Assembly (NCBI GenBank): GCA_020628425.1
Contig: JAHDEZ010000028.1
Span: forward strand, 1 to 34,506
Direction: 5' to 3'
From: Hellea sp.
GTDB taxonomy: Bacteria > Pseudomonadota > Alphaproteobacteria > Caulobacterales > Maricaulaceae
Length of the DNA: 34,506 nt
A program made the position numbers and the translations under genes. Each line of letters starts with the position of its first letter. The first letter of the stretch is position 1. Positions 22,868 to 30,387 of this stretch are shown here, in pieces. The notes beneath the pieces are model-generated. The model saw nothing but the letters and a program-made list of their open reading frames with translations, made no database searches and was not told where the DNA came from.

Positions 22868-24100
22868 TCAAAAATCCAGGCACAGGTCAACCCGTGTCCA
22901 TTTATAATCCAAAAGTTCTTTTTCGGTTATCTTAGCCATATCTTCGTAATCGGGTGATTCGAAATTTGGGTATTCTTCAGGACGCTTATAGAGTTTGTCC
23001 GTATATCCGTCCTGTATCAGTTCATTAATGCCATTCAACAGGTCAATATGGTCATCTGAAGCGCTCGGGCTGAGTCTCTCGCCATTGAGCATTTCAAAAT
23101 GTTCTCCGTCGATGTAATACAAATGTTCCTCCGCACCGATTTCGCCTTGCGAACGTGGAAATTGCCCGTCACCATCTGGTGTCAGGCGATAGACGATATC
23201 GTTATCAATGGACTCAAAGGCATATTTCGTTTTTGCACCTATACCCACGACAACACGGAATCGTTCATCAGGATCTTTGAATTTCCCTTTATTGACCAGT
23301 CCGGTCTTGAGTAAGTTTCTCTCAATTTTAACTCCCTCTGGCCATTCATCATAGTCGTAAAGATTGTTGGGCAACATTCCGGGTATTGGAAGCATCTCAC
23401 TATAGGCCGGTACGTGTCGAGCAATTTGCTCACCGATTTCCAAAAAGGTATGAAACGGGTCAAAAGCAGCCATTAACTGAAATAACGGACTAACACCTCT
23501 TAATGTATTGAAGGGTGCCATGGTTCCGTGATGCGGGGTCGCAATCGTAATTATTCGGCTAATATATTCATGCTCAGGATCTAATTCTGCTATGCGGCGC
23601 GCTAAGAATCCCCCCATAGAATGACAGACCAGAACCACGTTTCTGTGACCTGAAGCTTTTATGGCCTCAAAGGTTTTTACGCCTTCGTCCAGATGAGATT
23701 TACGCCAGTCATATCCCAAAAAACTGGCATCATAGCCGAGATTGCGCAAGCCTAGTCGCAAGGCCGTGTACTCACTTAAGGCACCTTTGGCATATATGCT
23801 GACATTCTGCGGATTATAGGTTAGCTCTTTAATTTGTCCTGCAATTATTCCCAATTTATTTGGCCAGATATTTTTATCCCACAAAAACCGGCGACGACGA
23901 TATAGCTTGGAGCCGAGAAATCCCGGAATCACAAAGACCTTCGGTTTAGCCGGATCTATTTGTCTTTTACAGCGGCTATGGTCCGCCAGATTATCATAGC
24001 TGTCGCCAAAAATCTTCCGGAGTTGTTTCTCTTTTTTCCCGGATCTCCTATATGATTCCAGTTTTTCATCGCTGCACTGATATGGATTAAATCTGAACAT
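22868..24100 (-). CDS. LCAT-like alpha/beta hydrolase (lipase/acyltransferase)
   Basis: A protein of 410 residues. The oxyanion segment V-I-P-G-F-L-G-S-K-L opens the hydrolase fold at about 56-66, the nucleophile elbow C-H-S-M-G-G places Ser161, and D-G-E-H-F-E-M-L near 325 supplies a likely catalytic His. The pattern P-G-x-x-G-S-x-L and the following W-P resembles lecithin:cholesterol acyltransferase-type enzymes. No signal peptide is seen, so it is probably cytoplasmic. The upstream LuxR-hydrolase gene is on the same strand, 70 nt away, and may control it. Substrate unknown. Confidence 0.75.
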   Translation of the reverse strand: MFRFNPYQCSDEKLESYRRSGKKEKQLRKIFGDSYDNLADHSRCKRQIDPAKPKVFVIPGFLGSKLYRRRRFLWDKNIWPNKLGIIAGQIKELTYNPQNVSIYAKGALSEYTALRLGLRNLGYDASFLGYDWRKSHLDEGVKTFEAIKASGHRNVVLVCHSMGGFLARRIAELDPEHEYISRIITIATPHHGTMAPFNTLRGVSPLFQLMAAFDPFHTFLEIGEQIARHVPAYSEMLPIPGMLPNNLYDYDEWPEGVKIERNLLKTGLVNKGKFKDPDERFRVVVGIGAKTKYAFESIDNDIVYRLTPDGDGQFPRSQGEIGAEEHLYYIDGEHFEMLNGERLSPSASDDHIDLLNGINELIQDGYTDKLYKRPEEYPNFESPDYEDMAKITEKELLDYKWTRVDLCLDF

Positions 24101-24170
24101 TTGGCCCCCAAATTTCTGTTTTCATTCATGGTTGCTATCATTAATTCTTTCAAGAAAACGGTATCGAATT

Positions 24171-25298
24171 TCACCGAAACCGTTCTAATTCCCCAAGCAA
24201 GACATCAAAATGCGTGTGCTGCAAATAGGTGCCCGCTCCCTTGACTTCTCTTATACGGGCGTCATGCAAAATGCTCGCATAGGTCTCGGCAACGACTGGC
24301 TGCATATAATCACATTCGGAACCGTAGAGTATCGTCACCGGAGCTTTGACGCGGGACGCGTCAGCGGACTGATCCGTATGGGTCAATTGCACATCCCAGG
24401 CATGAGCATCGACGCCTTGCGCGCTAATATGCTTAACTCCATGTTCCAGCACATGATACACTTCCGGGATATCGAGGGCAGCGGTATCGACGGCACTATC
24501 CCGATTCATTCCCTTTAAAAATAAGCGTTCCTGACCGGAGTCGATTAAAAGCTTTCCAACACGCGCTAGATATCGGACCGCAGTTGGAGCGTGGATTGAG
24601 GTTTTAATCATATTGCGTTTGCGTCCGTTGAAATAACTGAGATATGAAGGATGCCAGATTGGAGCGGCATTTAATGTAATCAGGCCTTTTACCCGATCAG
24701 GATATAAAGCGGCTAATCTCTGTCCGTGCCGGGAGGAAACAACAATCACTTTTTCTAAACCCAGATGGTCCAGAAGTTGAACAATATCATTTACGCAAAT
24801 ATCCAGGTTCTCCCGGACAGACTTGAAATTTGCCCGATCGGATTTTCCATAACCGTGTCTTGACGGTGCAATAAAACGCCAGCCTTTTGAAACGCATTTC
24901 AGCTCGGAGGAACGGGTAATCATTCCACTAAGCAACAGTGTATGAATATATATGACGGGTTCGCCTCGAGGATGACCTTGTTCAATATACTCTGATTGTC
25001 GGCCGTCTCTTAACGATATCGTGTGACGGCGCATAAGCGTTTGAGTTGATAAGCGTTCGGCGCTTGTGCGGGAGATTTGACTTGTAACCGCAGACATTTT
25101 TGCTGACATTCGTCCCAGCTTCCTCACCAAATCTACAGTTGAGCGCGTCTCTGTTTTTTGGCGTATGGATTTTATTTGAGAATCAACAGTCGTCTTTCTG
25201 ACATCTCTTTTTCTCGAGATTTCTATGGGTGTAAGTCCTGAAACCAGATCTATAGCGACCTCTATTTCGGCCTGCGTTAGTTGAAAATTGGTTTTCAA
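24171..25298 (-). CDS. LuxR-type HTH fused to alpha/beta-hydrolase-like domain, probably N-truncated
   Basis: A protein of 375 residues from a TTG start. Residues 5-65 are a LuxR-family helix-turn-helix (F-Q-L-T-Q-A-E-I-E-V-A, V-R-K-T-T-V-D-S-Q-I-K-S-I). Residues ~90-375 are an alpha/beta-hydrolase fold. The nucleophile elbow, normally G-x-S-x-G, reads S-S-R-H-G (188-192), so the Ser is Arg; Asp (~330) and His (~364) remain. It probably senses a ligand rather than hydrolysing one. The same frame continues upstream for about 20 codons (R-H-F-L-I-A-S-V-D-F-E-I-D-P) to a stop. This suggests loss of an N-terminal domain found in longer relatives. Confidence 0.7.
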   Translation of the reverse strand: MKTNFQLTQAEIEVAIDLVSGLTPIEISRKRDVRKTTVDSQIKSIRQKTETRSTVDLVRKLGRMSAKMSAVTSQISRTSAERLSTQTLMRRHTISLRDGRQSEYIEQGHPRGEPVIYIHTLLLSGMITRSSELKCVSKGWRFIAPSRHGYGKSDRANFKSVRENLDICVNDIVQLLDHLGLEKVIVVSSRHGQRLAALYPDRVKGLITLNAAPIWHPSYLSYFNGRKRNMIKTSIHAPTAVRYLARVGKLLIDSGQERLFLKGMNRDSAVDTAALDIPEVYHVLEHGVKHISAQGVDAHAWDVQLTHTDQSADASRVKAPVTILYGSECDYMQPVVAETYASILHDARIREVKGAGTYLQHTHFDVLLGELERFR

Positions 25299-25498
25299 TG
25301 CGGGGATTGTGTCTGGGTCGATTTCAAAGTCAACAGAAGCAATGAGAAAATGCCGAAATCGACCGATTCAGAGCCGCTCGTCAGGACTTTCACATCTTCC
25401 GGGAAACCCATAAAAAAGTCCTCATAGGGTTGAGGCGCGCCTATGATGCATAACGTGTAGCCGGGTTTTATGCCGAGTTTTTTGGCCAGAGTTGTCAT
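25295..25498 (-). pseudogene. Truncated DUF3052-like gene
   Basis: 67 codons. The first ~48 match DUF3052 proteins (L-A-K-K-L-G-I-K-P-G-Y-x-L-C-I-I-G-A-P, F-P-E-D-V-K-V-L-T-S-G-S-E), which are usually about 130-150 residues. After S-V-D-F the match ends in a short unrelated tail. Its end overlaps the LuxR-hydrolase start, and its ATG overlaps the ASCH stop (ATGA). A deletion joining this gene's front to the LuxR gene's body explains both truncations. Whether a stable product is made is doubtful. Confidence 0.55.
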
Positions 25499-25950
25499 CG
25501 AGGCCAGACCCGTTCAAATTGCTCTGCCACACAAAACATGCTGTCATCATAAATAAAACCGTCCTGCGTCGCCTGGCGCTCATAATAGGCGTCATGGGCC
25601 GCTTTCCACCATTCCAGCGTTTTATCGCCTTCGCCCTCGGTAAAGGCAAATTCGGCGTCAACTTCATTGACCGGGAGGATATCCACTTGCGTCGTTTGGA
25701 TGATGCATTGGGGCACGCCGGAGCCGTCCGTTATAATCCAGTGATCCCCTGGTTTAGGAAGGGCCTCATTATGGTTGTCGAACCAGATTTTCAGCTCGCA
25801 TGTCGCCCGCTTGTCGCCAGACAAAACTAACCCAACCAGCTCATCTCCCAATTCCGGTGTATCGCCAAACTGGTCGATGGGCGGTAATGATCCCGATTGG
25901 CCCGTTGCGGCGCAATAAGCTTTCCAGATGAGCTCGGCGTCCGGCTTCAC
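25495..25950 (-). CDS. ASCH domain protein
   Basis: A protein of 151 residues. It has the ASCH pattern: D-E-L-V-G-L-V-L-S-G-D-K-R-A-T-C-E-L, P-K-P-G-D-H-W-I-I-T-D-G-S-G-V-P and E-W-W-K-A-A-H. ASCH domains are related to PUA folds and bind RNA, and some have RNase activity or act on modified nucleosides. It overlaps the beta-lactamase-like gene upstream and the DUF3052 remnant downstream by 4 nt each, so it lies in one operon. Substrate unknown. Confidence 0.85.
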   Translation of the reverse strand: MKPDAELIWKAYCAATGQSGSLPPIDQFGDTPELGDELVGLVLSGDKRATCELKIWFDNHNEALPKPGDHWIITDGSGVPQCIIQTTQVDILPVNEVDAEFAFTEGEGDKTLEWWKAAHDAYYERQATQDGFIYDDSMFCVAEQFERVWPR

Positions 25951-27137
25951 TCTGCTGCAACCGCATTCTGCACAGCCCGGTAAAAGGCCGTACGCTCATA
26001 TCGTTCGCCATCCTTGTCACCGACCGCAGTGGTCCAATTTCCATTGGAAGCGATGACAAGCTGATTGGCGGGGTCAATGAAAATACCTTGGCCGAAAATG
26101 CCCATGGCCTCAAAGGTGCCGTCGCCATTGGGCCACCATTGATAGCCATAACCCTGTCCGTCATATTTGGTTTCATAGAGAACGCTGGTCGCGTCGGCGA
26201 ACCAGCCTTCCGGGACCACGCGCTTCCCGTCAATGACACCATCATCCAGAACAAACAGGCCGAAACGGGCAAAATCCCGTGTGGTCGCCTGCATACAGCA
26301 GCCGCTGATTTCCTCGCCGTCCTGTGACAGCAGCCAGGTCGCTTTGGCTTCCATACCATAGGGCGCCCAAACCTTTTCGGATAAATAGGTCGCCAGGTCT
26401 TTACCGGTTGCTTCGCGGACCAGAACACCGATCATATTGGTTTCACCGGAGGAGTAATTCCACACTTCACCGGCCGGGTGGGCGCGGGGCAGTTTTTTCA
26501 TATAGGTCACCAGAGCCGACTTACCGTCCTCGCCGACCTGAGAATTAAACAGAGCTACGTCAGAGGTCGGGTCCGTATAATCCTCAATCCAGCGAACCCC
26601 GGAACTCATGGTCAGGAGTTGGCGAATGCTGACATCATCATAGGCAGATCCTTTAAGACCTGTCACATAATCTGATACCTTGTCATCGATGCTTTTGATA
26701 TGTCCGTCTTTGATCGCAGCGCCAACCAATGTTGATGTAAAGGATTTTGCCACGCTGAAAGACGTCCAGCGTCCTTCTCGGCTAAACTCAAGACCATATT
26801 GCTCGTGACGCAGCTCTCCGTTTTGCAGGATGACCACCGAAGCCACATTATTCTCGCTCATATAACGGTCGATCTCGGCCTGCATCTCAGCAGAAAGAGG
26901 TGGGCCCTTGGGCAAGTCTCTTACATTATCGCCGGCTGCTATATCATTGGCCTTGACCAGAAACGGCACACGGTCGAGCATGCGAAATCCGGCCTCGCGC
27001 TCAGCCTGCGTCCAGAACAAAACATCCGGTTCCGTATTGAGGTTCTTAATCAGCCGCCGCCAGTCCGGCCCAATCATAGCCCAGATAATCGCCAGCAGGC
27101 CAATAAACATGCCCAATCCGATAAGTAGTTTCCGCAT
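25947..27137 (-). CDS. Class C beta-lactamase-like serine hydrolase
   Basis: A protein of 396 residues with an N-terminal membrane or signal segment (LLIGLGMFIGLLAIIWAMIG). Serine hydrolase motifs of the beta-lactamase/DD-peptidase fold: S128-V-A-K131 (SxxK), Y228-S-S in place of YxN, and a late G-I-F-G-Q-G-I-F-I-D region where KTG would be. Similar proteins act as esterases or D-amino-acid peptidases rather than drug-resistance enzymes. It heads the operon with ASCH, DUF3052 remnant and LuxR-hydrolase genes. Confidence 0.85.
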   Translation of the reverse strand: MRKLLIGLGMFIGLLAIIWAMIGPDWRRLIKNLNTEPDVLFWTQAEREAGFRMLDRVPFLVKANDIAAGDNVRDLPKGPPLSAEMQAEIDRYMSENNVASVVILQNGELRHEQYGLEFSREGRWTSFSVAKSFTSTLVGAAIKDGHIKSIDDKVSDYVTGLKGSAYDDVSIRQLLTMSSGVRWIEDYTDPTSDVALFNSQVGEDGKSALVTYMKKLPRAHPAGEVWNYSSGETNMIGVLVREATGKDLATYLSEKVWAPYGMEAKATWLLSQDGEEISGCCMQATTRDFARFGLFVLDDGVIDGKRVVPEGWFADATSVLYETKYDGQGYGYQWWPNGDGTFEAMGIFGQGIFIDPANQLVIASNGNWTTAVGDKDGERYERTAFYRAVQNAVAAE

Positions 27138-27221
27138 GTGTATCCCCGAATTATTATTTGTGTGTCACCTTACGCATGCGGAGCCCTTTTGAAAAGGTAT
27201 GACTATTATTCAGTTTTGGGG

Positions 27222-27806
27222 CTAAAGCGGCTTTATTTCCGAAAACAATACAATTAATTTTGGCTCTTTTTTACGACCACGCGATGACAGATTAGCATAA
27301 CGGTAACAGCGGGTTCTGTCTGGTGCGATGCGGCCTGAAAAACGCACATTGTCTCCGGCTTTTAATCCGGTGAGAGCTTTGAACAGGTCGGAATTCGGCG
27401 CGATAAGCGAGTCGTCTTGTCCGTCTGCAACGCTACCGCTCCAGGTCATTAAGGTCAGTTTGTCCGAGACTTTGATTTCGACAGCCCCGGACTTACCGGA
27501 CACTGTCTTCAGGCTTTCAATTGTGCCAACCCAATCCTTAATATCGTAGCCGATTTCATTGCACAAAGCCTGTTCCTGCTCTGTGGCCAGGGCCTCGCGC
27601 TCTTCATGTTGGGTCGTTCCGAAATAAGCTGTCTCTTGTGCCGCTAACAGATCCATCAGTTTTTGCTGTGTTGCTGGTACGTTTAGTCCGTTGACTGCAG
27701 GTACGGTCCCTTGCGGTTCGGATGTTTTTTCATTCTCACCATCCAGGCCTTTAACCAGCATGGCAATGATAGCGATCACAAATATAAAGATGAAAAACTT
27801 TTTCAT
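27222..27806 (-). CDS. Hypothetical membrane-anchored protein
   Basis: A protein of 194 residues from the ATG at 27806, preceded by GGGGGGAG; an earlier in-frame start at 27830 has no such site. It opens with a hydrophobic segment (MKKFFIFIFVIAIIAMLVKG) acting as anchor or signal, then a soluble domain with a Cys (CNEIGYDIKDWVGTIESL), K-A-G-D-N-V-R-F-S-G-R-I-A and a basic C-terminus. The end resembles OB-like or bacterial-SH3 patterns but I do not recognise the family. Located just downstream of the VOC gene on the same strand. Confidence 0.6.
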   Translation of the reverse strand: MKKFFIFIFVIAIIAMLVKGLDGENEKTSEPQGTVPAVNGLNVPATQQKLMDLLAAQETAYFGTTQHEEREALATEQEQALCNEIGYDIKDWVGTIESLKTVSGKSGAVEIKVSDKLTLMTWSGSVADGQDDSLIAPNSDLFKALTGLKAGDNVRFSGRIAPDRTRCYRYANLSSRGRKKEPKLIVLFSEIKPL

Positions 27807-27835
27807 AACTCCCCCCGGATGATGATACACTCTTA

Positions 27836-28612
27836 TTAGACGTCTTGCTGGACAAGTTCAATATGAGCTCCATGTGTCTGGCGCTTATTGAGTGTATAAG
27901 TTTTACCGCTCGAGATGGCGATTTTGAGGGTGATATCCTGATGGTCCTGGCGGGCTACAAGGATCACGGGCAGAGAAGACAGTCCGAGCGTTTCATAGAG
28001 CTCAGTCATGGCCTCCGGGTCATCGACAGGAAGACTGAGTTCGACTATGCTCATCGCGCCATTGGGATGAGCGTCGCGGCCCACAGGCGGTACGCGGATC
28101 TCCCGGGGCGTTATATCCTCGATTAAAAAGGGCAGATCGAAACTTCGCGCGCCGCCTAGATACCATTTGGCGACTTTCCCGTCCGGCCGAGTACGGTCAA
28201 ATGCCTGATAGCCAAGCGTATCATTTAACTCCTTTTCCCAAAGTGCCATGGTTGCAGCCATGTCCTCTGTGCCCGCGCACCAGTCGATAATACCTGTGCC
28301 CGAACAGATCCAGCGCAGCAAGCGCCCATACATATCCGAGGACTTGTCCGCCGAGCGTGCCACTAGACCCAGCTTCGCCGCCAGCCTTATAAGAGGCCGC
28401 TTCCAGTTTTTCTGCAATGCTAATAATTCGAGATAGCTGCCATCGGCAAAAATGATCAGCGCGTTTTCCGTGCGGGCATGTTGCCCGCCGGGCTCCACAT
28501 GAAAGCCGAGCACTGTGTAATCCTCCACGGCCTGCTCAAGGTCACGGACAAATATGACGATGTGATCGAGGGTCATGGGGGGAGGGTTTACTATTTTTAC
28601 TTTGTTTGTCAT
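27836..28612 (-). CDS. VOC superfamily (glyoxalase-like) protein
   Basis: A protein of 258 residues; first ATGs at 28612 and about 28573 (MTLDHIVIFV, the typical start). The N-terminal unit L-D-H-I-V-I-F-V-R-D-L-E-Q-A-V-E-D-Y-T-V-L-G-F-H-V and Y-L-E-L-L-A-L is the metal-site pattern of the VOC fold (His, Glu). A second half contains M-S-I-V-E-L-S-L-P-V-D-D-P-E. The whole resembles the Glyoxalase_3 family. It may be a dioxygenase, isomerase or lyase-like enzyme; the substrate is unknown. It is divergent from the Mrr gene with about 30 nt between them. Confidence 0.75.
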   Translation of the reverse strand: MTNKVKIVNPPPMTLDHIVIFVRDLEQAVEDYTVLGFHVEPGGQHARTENALIIFADGSYLELLALQKNWKRPLIRLAAKLGLVARSADKSSDMYGRLLRWICSGTGIIDWCAGTEDMAATMALWEKELNDTLGYQAFDRTRPDGKVAKWYLGGARSFDLPFLIEDITPREIRVPPVGRDAHPNGAMSIVELSLPVDDPEAMTELYETLGLSSLPVILVARQDHQDITLKIAISSGKTYTLNKRQTHGAHIELVQQDV

Positions 28613-28642
28613 CCTCAGATTAATTTATCGAGTGGGGGAACT

Positions 28643-29560
28643 ATGCCTGTACCGGACTATCAAACTCTGATGAGACCAGTTTTAGAACACATTCAAGACG
28701 GCGAAACTCGCATTCGGGATATCATAGATCCAATTGCAGATAAATTCGAACTTACTAAGGAGGAACGCGCGGAATTAATCCCAAGTGGTCGTCAGGGACT
28801 TTTATATAATCGTATACATTGGGCAAAAACCTATCTTTCGAAGGCGGGGCTTTTGGAGCAAACAAAACGCGGGTTTGCTAAGATAACGGATAGGGGGCTT
28901 AAGGCTCTGGCTCAACCTATTGAGATTAATAACAGCTATCTCGATCAGTTTCGGAATTATCAGGATTTTCGTGACAAGAAGAATCTAAAACTAAAAAATG
29001 ATACGAAGCCATCAGTAAATCTGAGTGATGATTTAGATCCTGAAGAAAGTCTCTTCGCAGCTTTTCAATCTTTAAAGGATACAATTTCAAGCGATTTACT
29101 TTCACGTTTGGTAGACTCTTCTCCGGATTTTTTCGAGAAAACCATCGTCTCTTTGTTGACGGCGATGGGGTATGGTGGGTCACAGCAGGATGCGGTTCGA
29201 AAATTGGGGCAAACTGGAGATAACGGAGTTGATGGTGTGGTGGATCAAGACTTTTTAGGTGTTGATCAAATCTATGTTCAAGCAAAGCGTTATAAAGCAT
29301 CCAATACAGTTGGCCCAGGTGATATCAGAGATTTCTTTGGAGCGCTGAACTATCACAATGCTCAAAAGGGCATTTTCATAACAAGCTCTAGGTTTACCAG
29401 GTCGGCCGAAGAAACAGCTGAAAAATTGGGAACGAACATTGTTTTGATTGATGGTGCCAAACTTGTTGACCTTATGTTGCGCTTCAATGTGGGGTGCTCC
29501 GAAAAAGAAGTTCTTTCAATTAAAGAAATCGACGAGGATTTTTTCGAAGAACTAGATTAA
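28643..29560 (+). CDS. Mrr-type restriction endonuclease
   Basis: A protein of 305 residues from the ATG at 28643, preceded by GGGGGAA; the frame is open upstream to 28478 but that would overlap the VOC gene. Mrr_N winged helix at ~5-90 (T-R-I-R-D-I-I-D-P-I-A), then the Mrr catalytic domain: F-F-E-K-T (Glu165), G-D-N-G-V-D-G (Asp197) and V-Q-A-K (Gln213, Lys215), a PD-(D/E)xK nuclease. Mrr enzymes cut methylated DNA. No methylase is linked. The gene is visibly more AT-rich than the imu genes that follow, suggesting transfer. Confidence 0.92.
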   Translation: MPVPDYQTLMRPVLEHIQDGETRIRDIIDPIADKFELTKEERAELIPSGRQGLLYNRIHWAKTYLSKAGLLEQTKRGFAKITDRGLKALAQPIEINNSYLDQFRNYQDFRDKKNLKLKNDTKPSVNLSDDLDPEESLFAAFQSLKDTISSDLLSRLVDSSPDFFEKTIVSLLTAMGYGGSQQDAVRKLGQTGDNGVDGVVDQDFLGVDQIYVQAKRYKASNTVGPGDIRDFFGALNYHNAQKGIFITSSRFTRSAEETAEKLGTNIVLIDGAKLVDLMLRFNVGCSEKEVLSIKEIDEDFFEELD

Positions 29561-29585
29561 TATACAGGAAAATAATCCTTATTTC

Positions 29586-29619
29586 TTGACTCTTTTCGTG
29601 CAAAGAACAAATATAGAAC
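29586..29619 (+). promoter_or_regulatory. SOS promoter of imuA with LexA box
   Basis: TTGACT at 29586-29591 and an AT-rich -10 (AAATAT or AATATA) 17-18 nt later. The LexA box GAAC-N7-GAAC, the alphaproteobacterial form, lies at 29605-29619 and covers the -10 region. The imuA ATG at 29623 starts 4 nt after the box, so the predicted transcription start is almost at the start codon. Confidence 0.85.
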
Positions 29620-29622
29620 ATT

Positions 29623-30387
29623 ATGTCTATGGGAGTCAACATACCGGGTGCGTCTTCAGGTCTTCCCCCGCTAGCGGGGGAAGTGGGCTTTGAGTCTCTT
29701 TTTCAAAAGAGGCTCAAAGGTCGATGGGGGGACGCTCCCCCCTCCGGTTTGACACCGGAACAAGTCGGGTATCAAACCACCTCCCCCGAATACGGGGGAG
29801 GACAAACCAAAAACATCACCCCTGCCACAGCTCTCCCCATCTTCCTCGGGCTGTCCTTGGCGCGCTCGCGCATGCATGAGGTGACCGGACGGGCGGCGGA
29901 TGGGTTTGTGCTGTCGGTGCTGGGGTCCTCCAAAGGCAATATCATCTGGACCGGGCGGCAGGGGCGGATTGCCTCTCTGTGCCCGTTGGCCATGAATCGC
30001 TTTTTTGATCCGGCGCGGCTCATCACGTGCAGCTGTATTTCGCGCAAAGAAATTCTCTGGTCGACAGAACAGGCCCTCAGGAGCCGGGGGGCGGAGCTAG
30101 TGGTGGCCGAGATGCGCCAAGGGCCGAACCTGCGCGAGAGTCGCCGCTTGCAGCTCGCCGCCGAGGCCGGGCGCACATTGGGACTGATCCTGATTGAGCG
30201 CGGCGCACAATCATCAGCATCCCAGACACGCTGGCATTGTGAGCCTGCTAATGATGCGGGGGGAGATTTGTGGAGCTGGCAGCTTATCAAAAACAAGGCC
30301 GGGCGGGGCGGCACCTGGACAGTGGAATGGAAGGAGAGAGGACATGAAAAGGGTTATGTCCATATGGTTTCCGCGTCTGCCTCTTGA
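29623..30387 (+). CDS. imuA: ImuA-like SOS mutagenesis protein with in-frame palindromic insert
   Basis: A protein of 254 residues. From ~residue 70 on it resembles alphaproteobacterial ImuA proteins: L-P-I-F-L-G-L-S-L-A-R-S-R-M-H-E-V-T-G, G-N-I-I-W-T-G and E-S-R-R-L-Q-L-A-A-E-A-G-R. ImuA is a RecA-like protein without an intact Walker A that works with ImuB and DnaE2 in error-prone lesion bypass. Residues ~13-61 are encoded by a palindromic repeat element (29659-29803) with no stop. The first start downstream of the element is the ATG inside the conserved R-M-H-E-V. Overlaps imuB by 44 nt. LexA-controlled. Confidence 0.82.
   Translation: MSMGVNIPGASSGLPPLAGEVGFESLFQKRLKGRWGDAPPSGLTPEQVGYQTTSPEYGGGQTKNITPATALPIFLGLSLARSRMHEVTGRAADGFVLSVLGSSKGNIIWTGRQGRIASLCPLAMNRFFDPARLITCSCISRKEILWSTEQALRSRGAELVVAEMRQGPNLRESRRLQLAAEAGRTLGLILIERGAQSSASQTRWHCEPANDAGGDLWSWQLIKNKAGRGGTWTVEWKERGHEKGYVHMVSASAS
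29659..29803. repeat. Compound palindromic (REP/MITE-like) element inside imuA
   Basis: About 145 nt containing five inverted repeats in a row: a perfect 22-nt palindrome (29662-29683, C5 and G5 cores), stem-loop 29688-29719 (CTTTGAG/CTCAAAG), 29726-29742 (six G / six C), 29743-29759 (TCCGGT/ACCGGA) and 29781-29800 (CTCCCCCG/CGGGGGAG). The first and last hairpins resemble each other, as ends of one mobile unit. Read in frame it encodes peptide such as LPPLAGEVG and SPEYGGG, typical of palindromic repeats in Alphaproteobacteria. Confidence 0.85.

Noticed and set aside
25841..26428. 195-codon minus-strand frame inside the serine hydrolase gene
   Set aside because: Overlaps the well supported beta-lactamase-like CDS in another frame and shows no motif.
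28478..28642. N-terminal extension of the Mrr gene
   Set aside because: It would overlap the divergent VOC gene; the ATG at 28643 has a good ribosome-binding site and fits Mrr_N.
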